Positions 24,728-32,113 of a stretch of 64,000 bases of DNA are shown here, one piece after another. The position numbers were made by a program, and so were the translations under genes. Under the pieces are notes generated by a model, which saw only the letters and a list, made by a program, of their open reading frames with translations, was not told where the DNA came from and searched no databases. The stretch is from Haloarculaceae archaeon H-GB1-1 (GTDB lineage: Archaea; Halobacteriota; Halobacteria; Halobacteriales; Haloarculaceae), in the NCBI GenBank assembly GCA_029688825.1, contig JARUKX010000002.1:124001-188000 (forward strand). The letters are read 5' to 3'. Within the stretch, counting starts at the first letter, position 1. Every line of letters begins with the position of its first letter.

Positions 24728-25798
24728 ATGAAGTTAATGTTTACTCGAGATGACCTCCCTCGTAATGACCGTCTTTCTAATCCTATCACAGTCCTCGTTC
24801 GAGAGGTCTCGTCCTCCAGCAGTAACAAACTCGATTTTGAAGTTACAGTCGAGGATGCAGACGGACATACAATCTCTCTTAAAATCTGGTCGACACATTC
24901 TCTCTCCCTTTCGCTTACCGAAGGTCACCGGTACGAACTGAAAGACGTCCGAGGAAGGTACTGGTCACAGGGTGGAAGTCGACATTACCAGCTCGACAGT
25001 ACGAAGGATCTGACAGTAACTGAACTCGGTCCGGCCGATGACAACGCGACGCGACTCTTGATTGTCGGCGACACCCACGTCGGTTATCGGCATCGTTGCC
25101 GTGATAAGAAAGCAAAAGGTGCAAAAGATCTCGACGCTCGTGATCGCTTCCAAGCGGTAATGGATCAGGCCAACACCCTAGACGCTGATGCCATTGTCCA
25201 CGCCGGGGACATTTTCGATCACGTTGCTATCGGAGCAGACCGGTCCTTTGTGATAGACGCTCTCAACTCAGAGCTCAATATTCCGTTCTACTACATCTAC
25301 GGGAACCACGATGAGCCTGCTAGCCGTCGAACAGTTGATGGAGCAACTAACGATACGTCAGGGATTGAGCGTCTCTCCAACGATGGAGAATCAGTAGGGG
25401 AAGCAGGCGTTACGCTATTCGGGATCGATTACAGCCACGATAGCTTCCCGGGCGAGCCGCTCGAAGCCTCGGTTCAATCAGTACTTTCAAACGCGAATGT
25501 ATTGGTCGTCCACGATACTCCATACCCCGTTCGGAATGAAAACGGGTACCACATACACCAAAAGAGGGGAGCAGATTTTCGGAAGGCTATTGAACAAACA
25601 TCGGTTGAAATTGATCTCATCGTCTCCGGACACATGCACGTCGGTCAACAGGGCACGCTTGATGAGTTCCAAACACCCGTTCTTGTTACCGGAGCACCAG
25701 CACCAATCAATAGCGGGAAAGAAGACAACAACCCGTCAACGTGGCTCCTCCGTGTGACTGAGAGCGGCATTGACGACATCACACGACACCCTCTCTGA
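24728..25798 (+). CDS. Calcineurin-like (Mre11-type) phosphoesterase with N-terminal OB-like domain
   Basis: 356 residues. Residues about 1-105 look like an OB fold (FEVTVEDADGHTISLKIWS ... GHRYELKDVRGRYW). Residues from 112 carry all metallophosphoesterase motifs in order: GDTHVGYRH, GDIFDH, GNHDEP, VVHDTP and GHMHVG. The order matches Mre11/SbcD-like nucleases and related phosphodiesterases. There is no Rad50-like partner nearby. The OB domain suggests a nucleic-acid substrate. Codon use is somewhat more AT-rich than neighbours, which may mean separate acquisition. Confidence 0.75.
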   Translation: MKLMFTRDDLPRNDRLSNPITVLVREVSSSSSNKLDFEVTVEDADGHTISLKIWSTHSLSLSLTEGHRYELKDVRGRYWSQGGSRHYQLDSTKDLTVTELGPADDNATRLLIVGDTHVGYRHRCRDKKAKGAKDLDARDRFQAVMDQANTLDADAIVHAGDIFDHVAIGADRSFVIDALNSELNIPFYYIYGNHDEPASRRTVDGATNDTSGIERLSNDGESVGEAGVTLFGIDYSHDSFPGEPLEASVQSVLSNANVLVVHDTPYPVRNENGYHIHQKRGADFRKAIEQTSVEIDLIVSGHMHVGQQGTLDEFQTPVLVTGAPAPINSGKEDNNPSTWLLRVTESGIDDITRHPL

Positions 25799-25829
25799 GA
25801 ACTGGTTGTTGTTGCGCCGGCGGTGTTTG

Positions 25830-26402
25830 ATGTCGACACGAAGTCAACTCCGATTCGTCCAACGAGTTGTCCAGGACGACGAACCAAACGATACGGACCG
25901 GGTGGCACAGGTGTACCGGCATTCTGACGGCTACCCGACGAGCGTCCTTCAGGATCTCGTCCGGCTGAAGGAACTGCTCGATACGACCCGTGCCGAGAGA
26001 GGATCAGCCTACACGGCAGCGACGTTCGTGTTCCTCGACAAGCTCTCAACGGTCAGTCTGTATCTGGATGGTGATCCAGAGCGAACGATCGACGCAGCGC
26101 AGCCAGCAGTCCTCCTTGAGCCGACCAATATGGAGCATCTCGACCAGCCGCTGTTCCTGCTGGGTCACGGTATCGAGAATCCAGCCGACGGCATCCATGG
26201 TGACGAGGAGTATATCTACGTCGTCGAACCCCCCACACGGAATCCGTTCGAGGAGCCCGCCGAATGGACCGTCAAGGTGAGCGGTCACTCCGCGTTCCCC
26301 CGATGGGACGGTCCGACCGACGAGGCCTTCGAGAAGGCCAGCTGGCAGTTCCACGGCCCACTGGAGGACGCGTTCGAAGAACTAGTTGCTGAACCGGCGT
26401 GA
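25830..26402 (+). CDS. Hypothetical protein, 190 aa
   Basis: Start ATG 25830 (MSTRSQLRFVQRVV) is chosen; the frame is open back to 25770 but overlaps the upstream gene end. The protein is acidic, with an alpha/beta pattern, conserved-looking GYPTSVLQDLVRLKELL and AATFVFLDKLSTVSLYLDG stretches, and no membrane segments. Family not recognised. It is convergent with the Mrr-like gene, the two stops lying 14 nt apart. Confidence 0.6.
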   Translation: MSTRSQLRFVQRVVQDDEPNDTDRVAQVYRHSDGYPTSVLQDLVRLKELLDTTRAERGSAYTAATFVFLDKLSTVSLYLDGDPERTIDAAQPAVLLEPTNMEHLDQPLFLLGHGIENPADGIHGDEEYIYVVEPPTRNPFEEPAEWTVKVSGHSAFPRWDGPTDEAFEKASWQFHGPLEDAFEELVAEPA

Positions 26403-26415
26403 GAACGCGACCGGT

Positions 26416-27780
26416 CTAAATGATGCCGCCGATGACGAGCAGGCCGACGACGAGCAGCAGCGTCGCGACCACGCTCCCTCCAGCGAGTAACTTGTTCTCC
26501 ATCGCCTTCTCATGGAGTGGCATTGCGGCGTATTCCTCGCGGAACGCCTCGAGGTTGTCCTCGTCGTAGAAGTACTTCGTCTTCAGCGCGAACCGTTCGG
26601 TGACCGCACAACCAGTACAAACCGGCTCGCCTTCCAACCGTTCCGTTTTGGTGTGGCTGTTGCAGGCAATGGCCCCGCAGTTCGGACAGTAGGTGTACGT
26701 CTCGTCGACGCCACTCGTATCACAGTGGACGCACCGATGGATGCCGTCCTCGTCTGTTACTCTGGACGGCCCTGCCGCGTAGTACTCGTAGGGGTAGGTG
26801 TACTTCTGGAGTTCCGTCGTCTGTCGAACCTCGGGGAGGTACACTGGTTTGATCGACTGGACCGAGATATCCGAGCGGTTCGGCTCGCAGGTCTTGTTGT
26901 AGGTGACGTTGTTATCGCCGGTGTAGGTGACCGTCGTCGTGTGGTGCTGCTGGAGCCGCTCGACGGCCCACTCCTTGTACTCGGTCTGCGTCTGGCCGAA
27001 CCGGTTCTCTTCGACGTCGTCGAACACCTCCGCGAACTGCTCCGAGTCGAGGTCGACCGTCGCGTGGAGGTTCTCGGTGACCAGCGTCGCGACGTCCTCG
27101 TCGACGACCTGCGGCTGCCCGCGTTCGGCGTGGGCGACGAATCGGGTCCGGTCGTTGATTCGGTGGATGACACCCACCGATGTCTCGAAGACGGCGTTCG
27201 TGTCGGCGGTGACCGCGACCACCGGGCGAAACGTCACCGCCGAATGTGGTTCTGGGAGGTCAGCGGCCTCGATGTTTTCGATGTCGCGGAACGCCTCTTC
27301 GACGGGCGCGTCGACGTCGGCGGCCGGGTCATAGGGGCGGAGTGTCTCGTCGCAGAGAATCTCGATGCGACCGTTGTAGAGATCGAGACCGATCTCGTCG
27401 GCGAGCTCCCGGAGGTCCTCACCGTCGAGCAGCTCGATGGGATGGGGATCATCGTTCTGCTGGAGACGCTGGGCGTACTCCTGAGCGGGATTCGTGAACC
27501 GACCCGTCGTGACGACCATTCCGCGTTTCGGGCCGTCGAAGTCGAACGTCGCGATCGCCGAGTGGAGCTTCTGGACGACCGGCCGCCCGACTGTCCCCGT
27601 GTGCTTGCACTCGACGATGATCGCGCGCCGGGTGCTGTCCACGACCTCCTCCATGATGACGTCGCGACCCTCGTCGGCGGTTCGGTCGGCCTGACGGACG
27701 TTCTCGTAGCCGAGATTGCGGAAGACGTCCTCTATCACGTCCTCGAACTCGAATCCTGAGAGATCGTCCAGTACAGCCAT
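26416..27780 (-). CDS. Mrr-type restriction endonuclease with zinc finger and membrane anchor
   Basis: 454 residues. The N-terminus is an Mrr catalytic domain: FEFEDVIEDVFRNLGY, then DEGRDVIMEE and AIIVECKHTG (D...ExK), then KRGMVVTTGRFT. A long middle part is unassigned. Cysteine pairs CVHC, CPNC and CTGC (about residues 347-395) form zinc fingers, and the last 22 residues are a membrane helix (VVATLLLVVGLLVIGG). Mrr enzymes cut modified or foreign DNA. A C-terminal membrane anchor would place the nuclease at the envelope, where it could meet incoming DNA; that is inference. A long plus-strand frame here is a shadow. Confidence 0.8.
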   Translation of the reverse strand: MAVLDDLSGFEFEDVIEDVFRNLGYENVRQADRTADEGRDVIMEEVVDSTRRAIIVECKHTGTVGRPVVQKLHSAIATFDFDGPKRGMVVTTGRFTNPAQEYAQRLQQNDDPHPIELLDGEDLRELADEIGLDLYNGRIEILCDETLRPYDPAADVDAPVEEAFRDIENIEAADLPEPHSAVTFRPVVAVTADTNAVFETSVGVIHRINDRTRFVAHAERGQPQVVDEDVATLVTENLHATVDLDSEQFAEVFDDVEENRFGQTQTEYKEWAVERLQQHHTTTVTYTGDNNVTYNKTCEPNRSDISVQSIKPVYLPEVRQTTELQKYTYPYEYYAAGPSRVTDEDGIHRCVHCDTSGVDETYTYCPNCGAIACNSHTKTERLEGEPVCTGCAVTERFALKTKYFYDEDNLEAFREEYAAMPLHEKAMENKLLAGGSVVATLLLVVGLLVIGGII

Positions 27781-27840
27781 CCCGATATACCTGGACAGTA
27801 CGTTGCAACTGTCAAATACGTTGCCGAACGCAGCTACGTC

Positions 27841-27872
27841 CTGTTTTTGAACCCCCGAGAGGGGTGCGGGGG
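27841..27872 (+). promoter_or_regulatory. T-tract plus stem-loop leader of gene 27903
   Basis: CTGTTTTTG is followed by ACCCC-N5-GGGGT (27851-27865) and CGGGGG; alternative pairing of the two C/G runs is possible. It lies in a divergent intergenic region, so the T-tract cannot be the terminator of an upstream same-strand gene. Confidence 0.6.
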
Positions 27873-27902
27873 TGACCGAACGAGCCTCCCGCGAACCAAC
27901 CT

Positions 27903-28307
27903 ATGAGTGGAATCAGCGACCCACGTTCGCACGTACAGTCACGGACCTCGGCTGATCCCGACGTCATCTACGTCGGTTACCGTCGTCGAGGCCGCGCCAT
28001 TGTCGAGAAGCAATCGGACCAAGAACAGCTCACGCCAGAGCGGAGTCTCGAGCTGGCGAATCACAGTCCTTCGGGCTTCGAATGGGGATATGGTGGCAGC
28101 GGGCCGGCCCAACTCGCACTCGCCCTCCTGCTCGATTACACTGACAATGAGGAGGTGGCACTGGCGGAGTACAAGGCGTTCAAGACCGAAGTGGTGAGCC
28201 AGCTAGAGTGTACAGGACCCGACGGCTGCTGGCGACTCACTGGACGCGAGATTGATGCAGCCCTTCGTGAGAGAGTCGACGATTCAGTCGCACCGTCCGT
28301 CAACTAA
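27903..28307 (+). CDS. DUF6166 family protein
   Basis: 134 residues matching the DUF6166 pattern as I know it: VIYVGYRRRGRAIVEKQ, then ERSLELANHSPSGFEWGYGGSGPAQLALALLLD, and WRLTGREIDAAL at the end. This small alpha/beta family is common on plasmids and viruses of archaea and bacteria and has no known function. The start lies 38 nt after the leader stem-loop. The next gene begins 19 nt after its stop, so both are likely co-transcribed. Confidence 0.75.
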   Translation: MSGISDPRSHVQSRTSADPDVIYVGYRRRGRAIVEKQSDQEQLTPERSLELANHSPSGFEWGYGGSGPAQLALALLLDYTDNEEVALAEYKAFKTEVVSQLECTGPDGCWRLTGREIDAALRERVDDSVAPSVN

Positions 28308-28326
28308 CGGTCACAGAGAGCAATCA

Positions 28327-28605
28327 ATGTCAGAACACACCCAGCAGCCTCGTACGAGCCCGGAATCACCGCAGCACCGTGAGCGTCAGGCACCAACCGA
28401 GTACGTCGAGCGAAGCGATGTCGGCGTCTCACTCACCGTCAAACTCACTCGCGGTACTGGCACCCGCGATCAAGACAAGATCACGGCCAAAGTGAAGGGT
28501 AAGACGCTCGAAGACGCCCGCGAGGATATGGAAACCCTCCGCGAGTACATCCACGACCTCGCTGAGGACACTCGCCAGATCCAGCCAGCTGACCCACACG
28601 AATAG
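28327..28605 (+). CDS. Small haloarchaeal hypothetical protein, 92 aa
   Basis: The start ATG at 28327 gives MSEHTQQPRTSPESP; the first 30 residues are low-complexity, then a conserved-looking core, YVERSDVGVSLTVKLTRGTG, followed by a helix (LEDAREDMETLREYIHDLAED). The pattern is familiar from haloarchaeal plasmids as a DUF-type family (possibly DUF7389). It follows the DUF6166 gene by 19 nt, a pairing consistent with a small operon. Confidence 0.6.
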   Translation: MSEHTQQPRTSPESPQHRERQAPTEYVERSDVGVSLTVKLTRGTGTRDQDKITAKVKGKTLEDAREDMETLREYIHDLAEDTRQIQPADPHE

Positions 28606-28645
28606 TGATTCTTTTGACTATTGCACAGAATTGTGTAGCCGCAGG

Positions 28646-29305
28646 ATGTACGAAGTGTGCGGTGAGAAGGAACTCAAGGTCATCCTCGCGCTTGACCCGG
28701 GGGATTCCATCTCAGGCGTCGCGCGGAAGATTGACGAGAACCGGGAGACGATCCGTCGCGTCGTGCATTGCCTCGAGGAGGAGGGATACGTCGCGTACGA
28801 CGATGGACTCCATCTCGTCGATCAGACAATCCGAGACGTCGGTCTCGAGTTCCTGACGGCGGCAGCAGACATCTCCCCACCGTCGATCTCAGAGGCGTAC
28901 GTCCTCCCGAAATTCGCGGGGATGGAGTATGCTTATACCGGCATCGATGCGGTCTATGTCTGGACTCGCGGTGGCTACCAGGTTGCTCGCAATCCGGAGG
29001 ACTATCCGCTGTTCATCGCCGTCCACGAATCCGAACTCGACGCCTGGGCGGAGTTCTTCGATCGATTCGGAATCCCGACTGCAGAGGAGCGCCAGCCCGC
29101 TGACGACCTCGATGGTTCGATACAGGTGGTCCTCGAGTCGGAGGCACAGATCGAGGCCGAGATGGTCGACGGACGGCCCGTTATCTCCCTCCAAGAAACC
29201 GTAGCGTTCGCAAACCAGCACTACGCACACTTCCAGTCAGCACTCGACATGCTCGGCCGTATGTACGACAGCGTCGACACTGATGCAAACTACCGTCCAA
29301 ACTAA
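28646..29305 (+). CDS. Winged-helix DNA-binding protein, 219 aa
   Basis: From the ATG at 28646 the protein reads MYEVCGEKELKVILALDPGD, followed by a helix-turn-helix (ISGVARKIDENRETIRRVVHCLEEEGYV), a MarR-like winged helix at about residues 8-60. Residues 80-180 form an alpha/beta domain (YAYTGIDAVYVWTRGGYQVARN) of unknown role. A regulator, or an antitoxin without a visible toxin, are both possible. It begins about 40 nt after the upstream stop; AATAGT/ACTATT (28601-28622) forms a weak inverted repeat in between. Confidence 0.6.
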   Translation: MYEVCGEKELKVILALDPGDSISGVARKIDENRETIRRVVHCLEEEGYVAYDDGLHLVDQTIRDVGLEFLTAAADISPPSISEAYVLPKFAGMEYAYTGIDAVYVWTRGGYQVARNPEDYPLFIAVHESELDAWAEFFDRFGIPTAEERQPADDLDGSIQVVLESEAQIEAEMVDGRPVISLQETVAFANQHYAHFQSALDMLGRMYDSVDTDANYRPN

Positions 29306-29351
29306 CATAGAGTTCTGACAAGGAATTTCTTCGACCGGGATTGGCCTGGCA

Positions 29352-29384
29352 GCTGTTTTTGTCGCCTTGAGAGAGCGGAGGCGA
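29352..29384 (+). promoter_or_regulatory. T-tract plus stem-loop leader of gene 29391
   Basis: CTGTTTTTG is followed by TCGCCT (29362-29367) pairing with AGGCGA (29379-29384) over an 11-nt loop; the GTG start lies 6 nt after the stem. Confidence 0.55.
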
Positions 29385-29390
29385 ACAAAA

Positions 29391-29612
29391 GTGAGCCACA
29401 CGTCAAATCTATCCGTCGAATCAAACGGTCTTACACCGGAACAGCGTCTTGAACCGTCAAACACCCGACTCATCAACGCTGGTATCGCGACGATTCACGA
29501 CATAGAGACGCTCCGAGCCTGCGTCGCCTACGAAAACGCGAATCAGGGGCGCGTCCAGATCCTCCGCCGGCTTGAACAGCGGGCCAGCGAAATCCGCTCT
29601 CAGGGTGACTGA
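29391..29612 (+). CDS. Small hypothetical protein, 73 aa
   Basis: GTG start at 29391 (MSHTSNLSVESNGLTPEQRL); a TTG at 29367 would run through the leader hairpin. The C-terminal half, INAGIATIHDIETLRACVAY, then NRGR-like and LRRLEQRASEIRSQ, looks like two or three helices, reminiscent of short helix-hairpin-helix or coiled-coil proteins. Family not recognised. Downstream lies an AT-rich patch with the 13-bp palindrome GACTATTATAGTC at 29698-29710. Confidence 0.5.
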   Translation: MSHTSNLSVESNGLTPEQRLEPSNTRLINAGIATIHDIETLRACVAYENANQGRVQILRRLEQRASEIRSQGD

Positions 29613-29709
29613 CGGGACATTCGGGAATGCCTGTCGGAGCCTTGGTGGGGCTCAGATAATTGACCCACCGTATTAGGGTCCAGGATATTATAGTTTAGAC
29701 TATTATAGT

Positions 29710-29985
29710 CTGATTCATAACTTTAGAGCATCAACTGGCGAGTCAACGCTGATCGCTGGCGAAGCGAAATTTACCAACACCCCCCTCGGCTATGACGTGC
29801 TCGCGGACCTCGAAGACGACGTGGAGCAAATCGATTGGACACCCACCGGAGGTGGTGAGCAGACGTATGAATTCGCCTTGTTCAGCCGCTCCGGGTTCAA
29901 ACGCTCCGTCGAGGAAACTGCAGACGAGCGTGATGATCTCCGGCTATTCGATCTCTCCAATGTCGTTGCCATTCTCGAGTTTTCT
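29710..29985 (+). pseudogene. C-terminal fragment of a DUF234-type archaeal ATPase
   Basis: The frame reads LIAGEAKFTNTPLGYDVLADLED, then EFALFSRSGFKRSVEETADE and LRLFDLSNVVAIL. That is the C-terminal PD-(D/E)XK-like domain of archaeal AAA ATPases with a DUF234 tail (the GExKFT and LFSRSGF blocks). The N-terminal P-loop part is absent and the sequence before 29710 is unrelated, AT-rich DNA. At the 3' side the fragment runs into a CCCC-AAA-GGGG hairpin and the tnpB 3' region, so IS insertion or deletion probably removed the rest. Confidence 0.6.
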
Positions 29986-30006
29986 TCCCCAAAGGGGTGC
30001 GGGGGA
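29980..30006 (+). promoter_or_regulatory. Orphan T-tract plus stem-loop
   Basis: GTTTTCTTCCCC-N3-GGGGTGCGGGGG closely resembles the leaders at 11645 and 21694 but no start codon with a credible gene follows. It may be a leader that lost its gene, or a subterminal hairpin of the IS200/IS605-type element whose tnpB remnant follows. Confidence 0.45.
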
Positions 30007-30018
30007 ATCAAACGTACC

Positions 30019-30133
30019 CCCAGAGGCGAATCGAGTAAGCTACCACGCGCTTCAGGCGTAAAGAACCCCACCGCCGACCCAACGTCCGCACGCCAGAGGC
30101 GAACCAAGTAAGCTACCACACCGTTCAAGGCGT
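30019..30133 (-). repeat. Duplicated box in the tnpB 3' region (possible reRNA scaffold)
   Basis: Two near-identical copies of about 39 nt lie at 30020-30057 and 30093-30133, sharing CCAGAGGCGAA, then AGTAAGCTACCAC and TTCA-GGCG; starts are 73 nt apart. They follow the tnpB stop on the minus strand, where IS605-group elements encode the guide RNA (reRNA/omega RNA). Whether they are RNA scaffold duplications or remnants of two element ends is open. Confidence 0.55.
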
Positions 30134-30156
30134 GGCATTCAGCGTGGACTCCTGTT

Positions 30157-30513
<357 letters not shown>

Positions 30514-30812
30514 ACAACGGCGTCGAATCGTATACTGGCCAGTCAGCGTACGATTGGCTGGCGCTCTGTCGAAAGACAGTCCAGCGAGAATCGAGAGTCG
30601 AAGCCACTACGAGACGCTGGCAACCGCACGGTCAAGAATCAGTCTTACTAATCGTATAGACCCCAACGGCGCCATCGCTCATGTACAACAGTGTACCCAG
30701 CGTCCAAGACGATGCCAGCGAACACCGCTTTTACTATTCAACTGCTGTAGTTTTCGGGGTGAGACAGCCAGAGAATCCCGTATTTTTGTATCTCTCCCCC
30801 GAATACTGAACC

Positions 30813-31694
30813 ATGTTCGATCAGATCCTCTTTCCAACCGATGGAAGTGACGGTGCGACGGTCGCATTCGATCACGTCCTCGATATCGCGACCACCCACG
30901 ACGCGACCGTCTACATCCTCAATGTTGTAGACACGACACAGGAGAGCGTCCTCCAACTCCGGAGCGACAGCGTCGACATCCTCGAAGAGGACGGAGAGAA
31001 AATCGTCAGTGAGGCGGCTGATCGCGCCAATCAACGAGGCGTGGACACCGTCACGGAGGTGCGTCAGGGCGAGGCGTACCGGACCATCATCGACTACGCC
31101 GAGACACAGGGAATCGATCTCGTCGTGATGCCAACACACGGTCGCCGGGGACTCAAGCGGTTTCTCCTCGGCAGCACGACCGAGCGCGTCGTCCGGCGAG
31201 CGGACGTCCCTGTACTCACCCTTTCACCGGACGACGACGCCAAGGTCACCCACCCATATCAGAACGTGCTCGTGCCGACCGACGGAAGCGACTGTGCGAA
31301 CCAGGCACTTGCAATCGGCGTTGACCTGGCAGGTGCTGAGGGAGCAGCACTACACCTTCTCTCGGCCATCGCGATCGCGGCTCTAGGCGTTGACGTTCGG
31401 TCAGATATCCAGATGGATCTATTAGAAGAAAATGCGACAGAGCTACTCGACGAAGCGGCGAAATTCGTGGACGACGCTGGCATCGAATCGACTTCCAAGA
31501 CAGTCGAATACGGCCCATCGATTCACAAAGTGATTCTCACGTACATCGAAGAACACGACATCGATCTCGTCGTCGTCGGCACTCACGGGCGAACCGGCTT
31601 CGATCGATACGTGCTGGGCAGCGTCACCGACTATCTCGTCCGCACGTCTCCCATTCCCGTGTTGACGGTCCGGGCGCCACTGACGGACACGTAA
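30813..31694 (+). CDS. Tandem universal stress protein (UspA)
   Basis: 293 residues containing two UspA domains: residues 1-145 (ILFPTDGSDGA ... MPTHGRRGLKRFLLGSTTERV) and 150-290 (VLVPTDGSDCA ... VGTHGRTGFDRYVLGSVTDYL). Both carry the ATP-binding pattern G-x2-G-x9-G-S/T. Such tandem proteins bind ATP or AMP and respond to stress; in haloarchaea they are often next to transporters, as here. It opens the ion-homeostasis block. The preceding 300 bases hold only tnpB debris and T-rich promoter-like DNA near 30780. Confidence 0.88.
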   Translation: MFDQILFPTDGSDGATVAFDHVLDIATTHDATVYILNVVDTTQESVLQLRSDSVDILEEDGEKIVSEAADRANQRGVDTVTEVRQGEAYRTIIDYAETQGIDLVVMPTHGRRGLKRFLLGSTTERVVRRADVPVLTLSPDDDAKVTHPYQNVLVPTDGSDCANQALAIGVDLAGAEGAALHLLSAIAIAALGVDVRSDIQMDLLEENATELLDEAAKFVDDAGIESTSKTVEYGPSIHKVILTYIEEHDIDLVVVGTHGRTGFDRYVLGSVTDYLVRTSPIPVLTVRAPLTDT

Positions 31695-32113
31695 CAGCTG
31701 CGGGCGAGCGAACGCATCGAATGCAAGCCTGTCAGTAGCAGGAAGTGCACGTAAACACATTCTCTATCGAGGGTTGTGTTGTTGAATTGGTCGCTAGCGA
31801 GTAGACCTGGTGAGTAGCCCTCTCGCGATCAGTACCTGCCCAAAATCTGAACGGCTTCGATCGTTGACCGAGTCTCCGTACTGGCTGTACCTACTTCGTA
31901 CCGAGTTTTCCTCGATTGACGAGCGTGTTTATCCGGGGGCCGACGGTACACGAATACGAACTCCGAGATTGCGAATTCCCGGCCCTGATGACGAGAAGGC
32001 ACCTACCAACGGGTGCAGATCGATCCAACACTCCCATTGTCGTGTGAGGGTCTCGTAGGGGTGACTGCAGTGTGCGACACCGGTGTCCAGTACGGATCAG
32101 AGTCTCGATGTTG
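31695..32113. other. Non-coding stretch between uspA and the permease
   Basis: About 420 bases between convergent genes. No protein-like frame, strong repeat or RNA gene seen. Possible remnants of older genes cannot be recognised. Confidence 0.5.

Noticed and set aside
26512-27759. 415-codon open frame on the plus strand
   Set aside because: It lies exactly opposite the Mrr-type gene, has an unnatural Val/Leu/Arg-rich composition and no motif; a GC-driven shadow.
29797-30111. Independent 104-codon gene
   Set aside because: The same frame is open upstream with the ATPase motif GEAKFT, and the 3' half translates IS-end DNA; it is a gene fragment.
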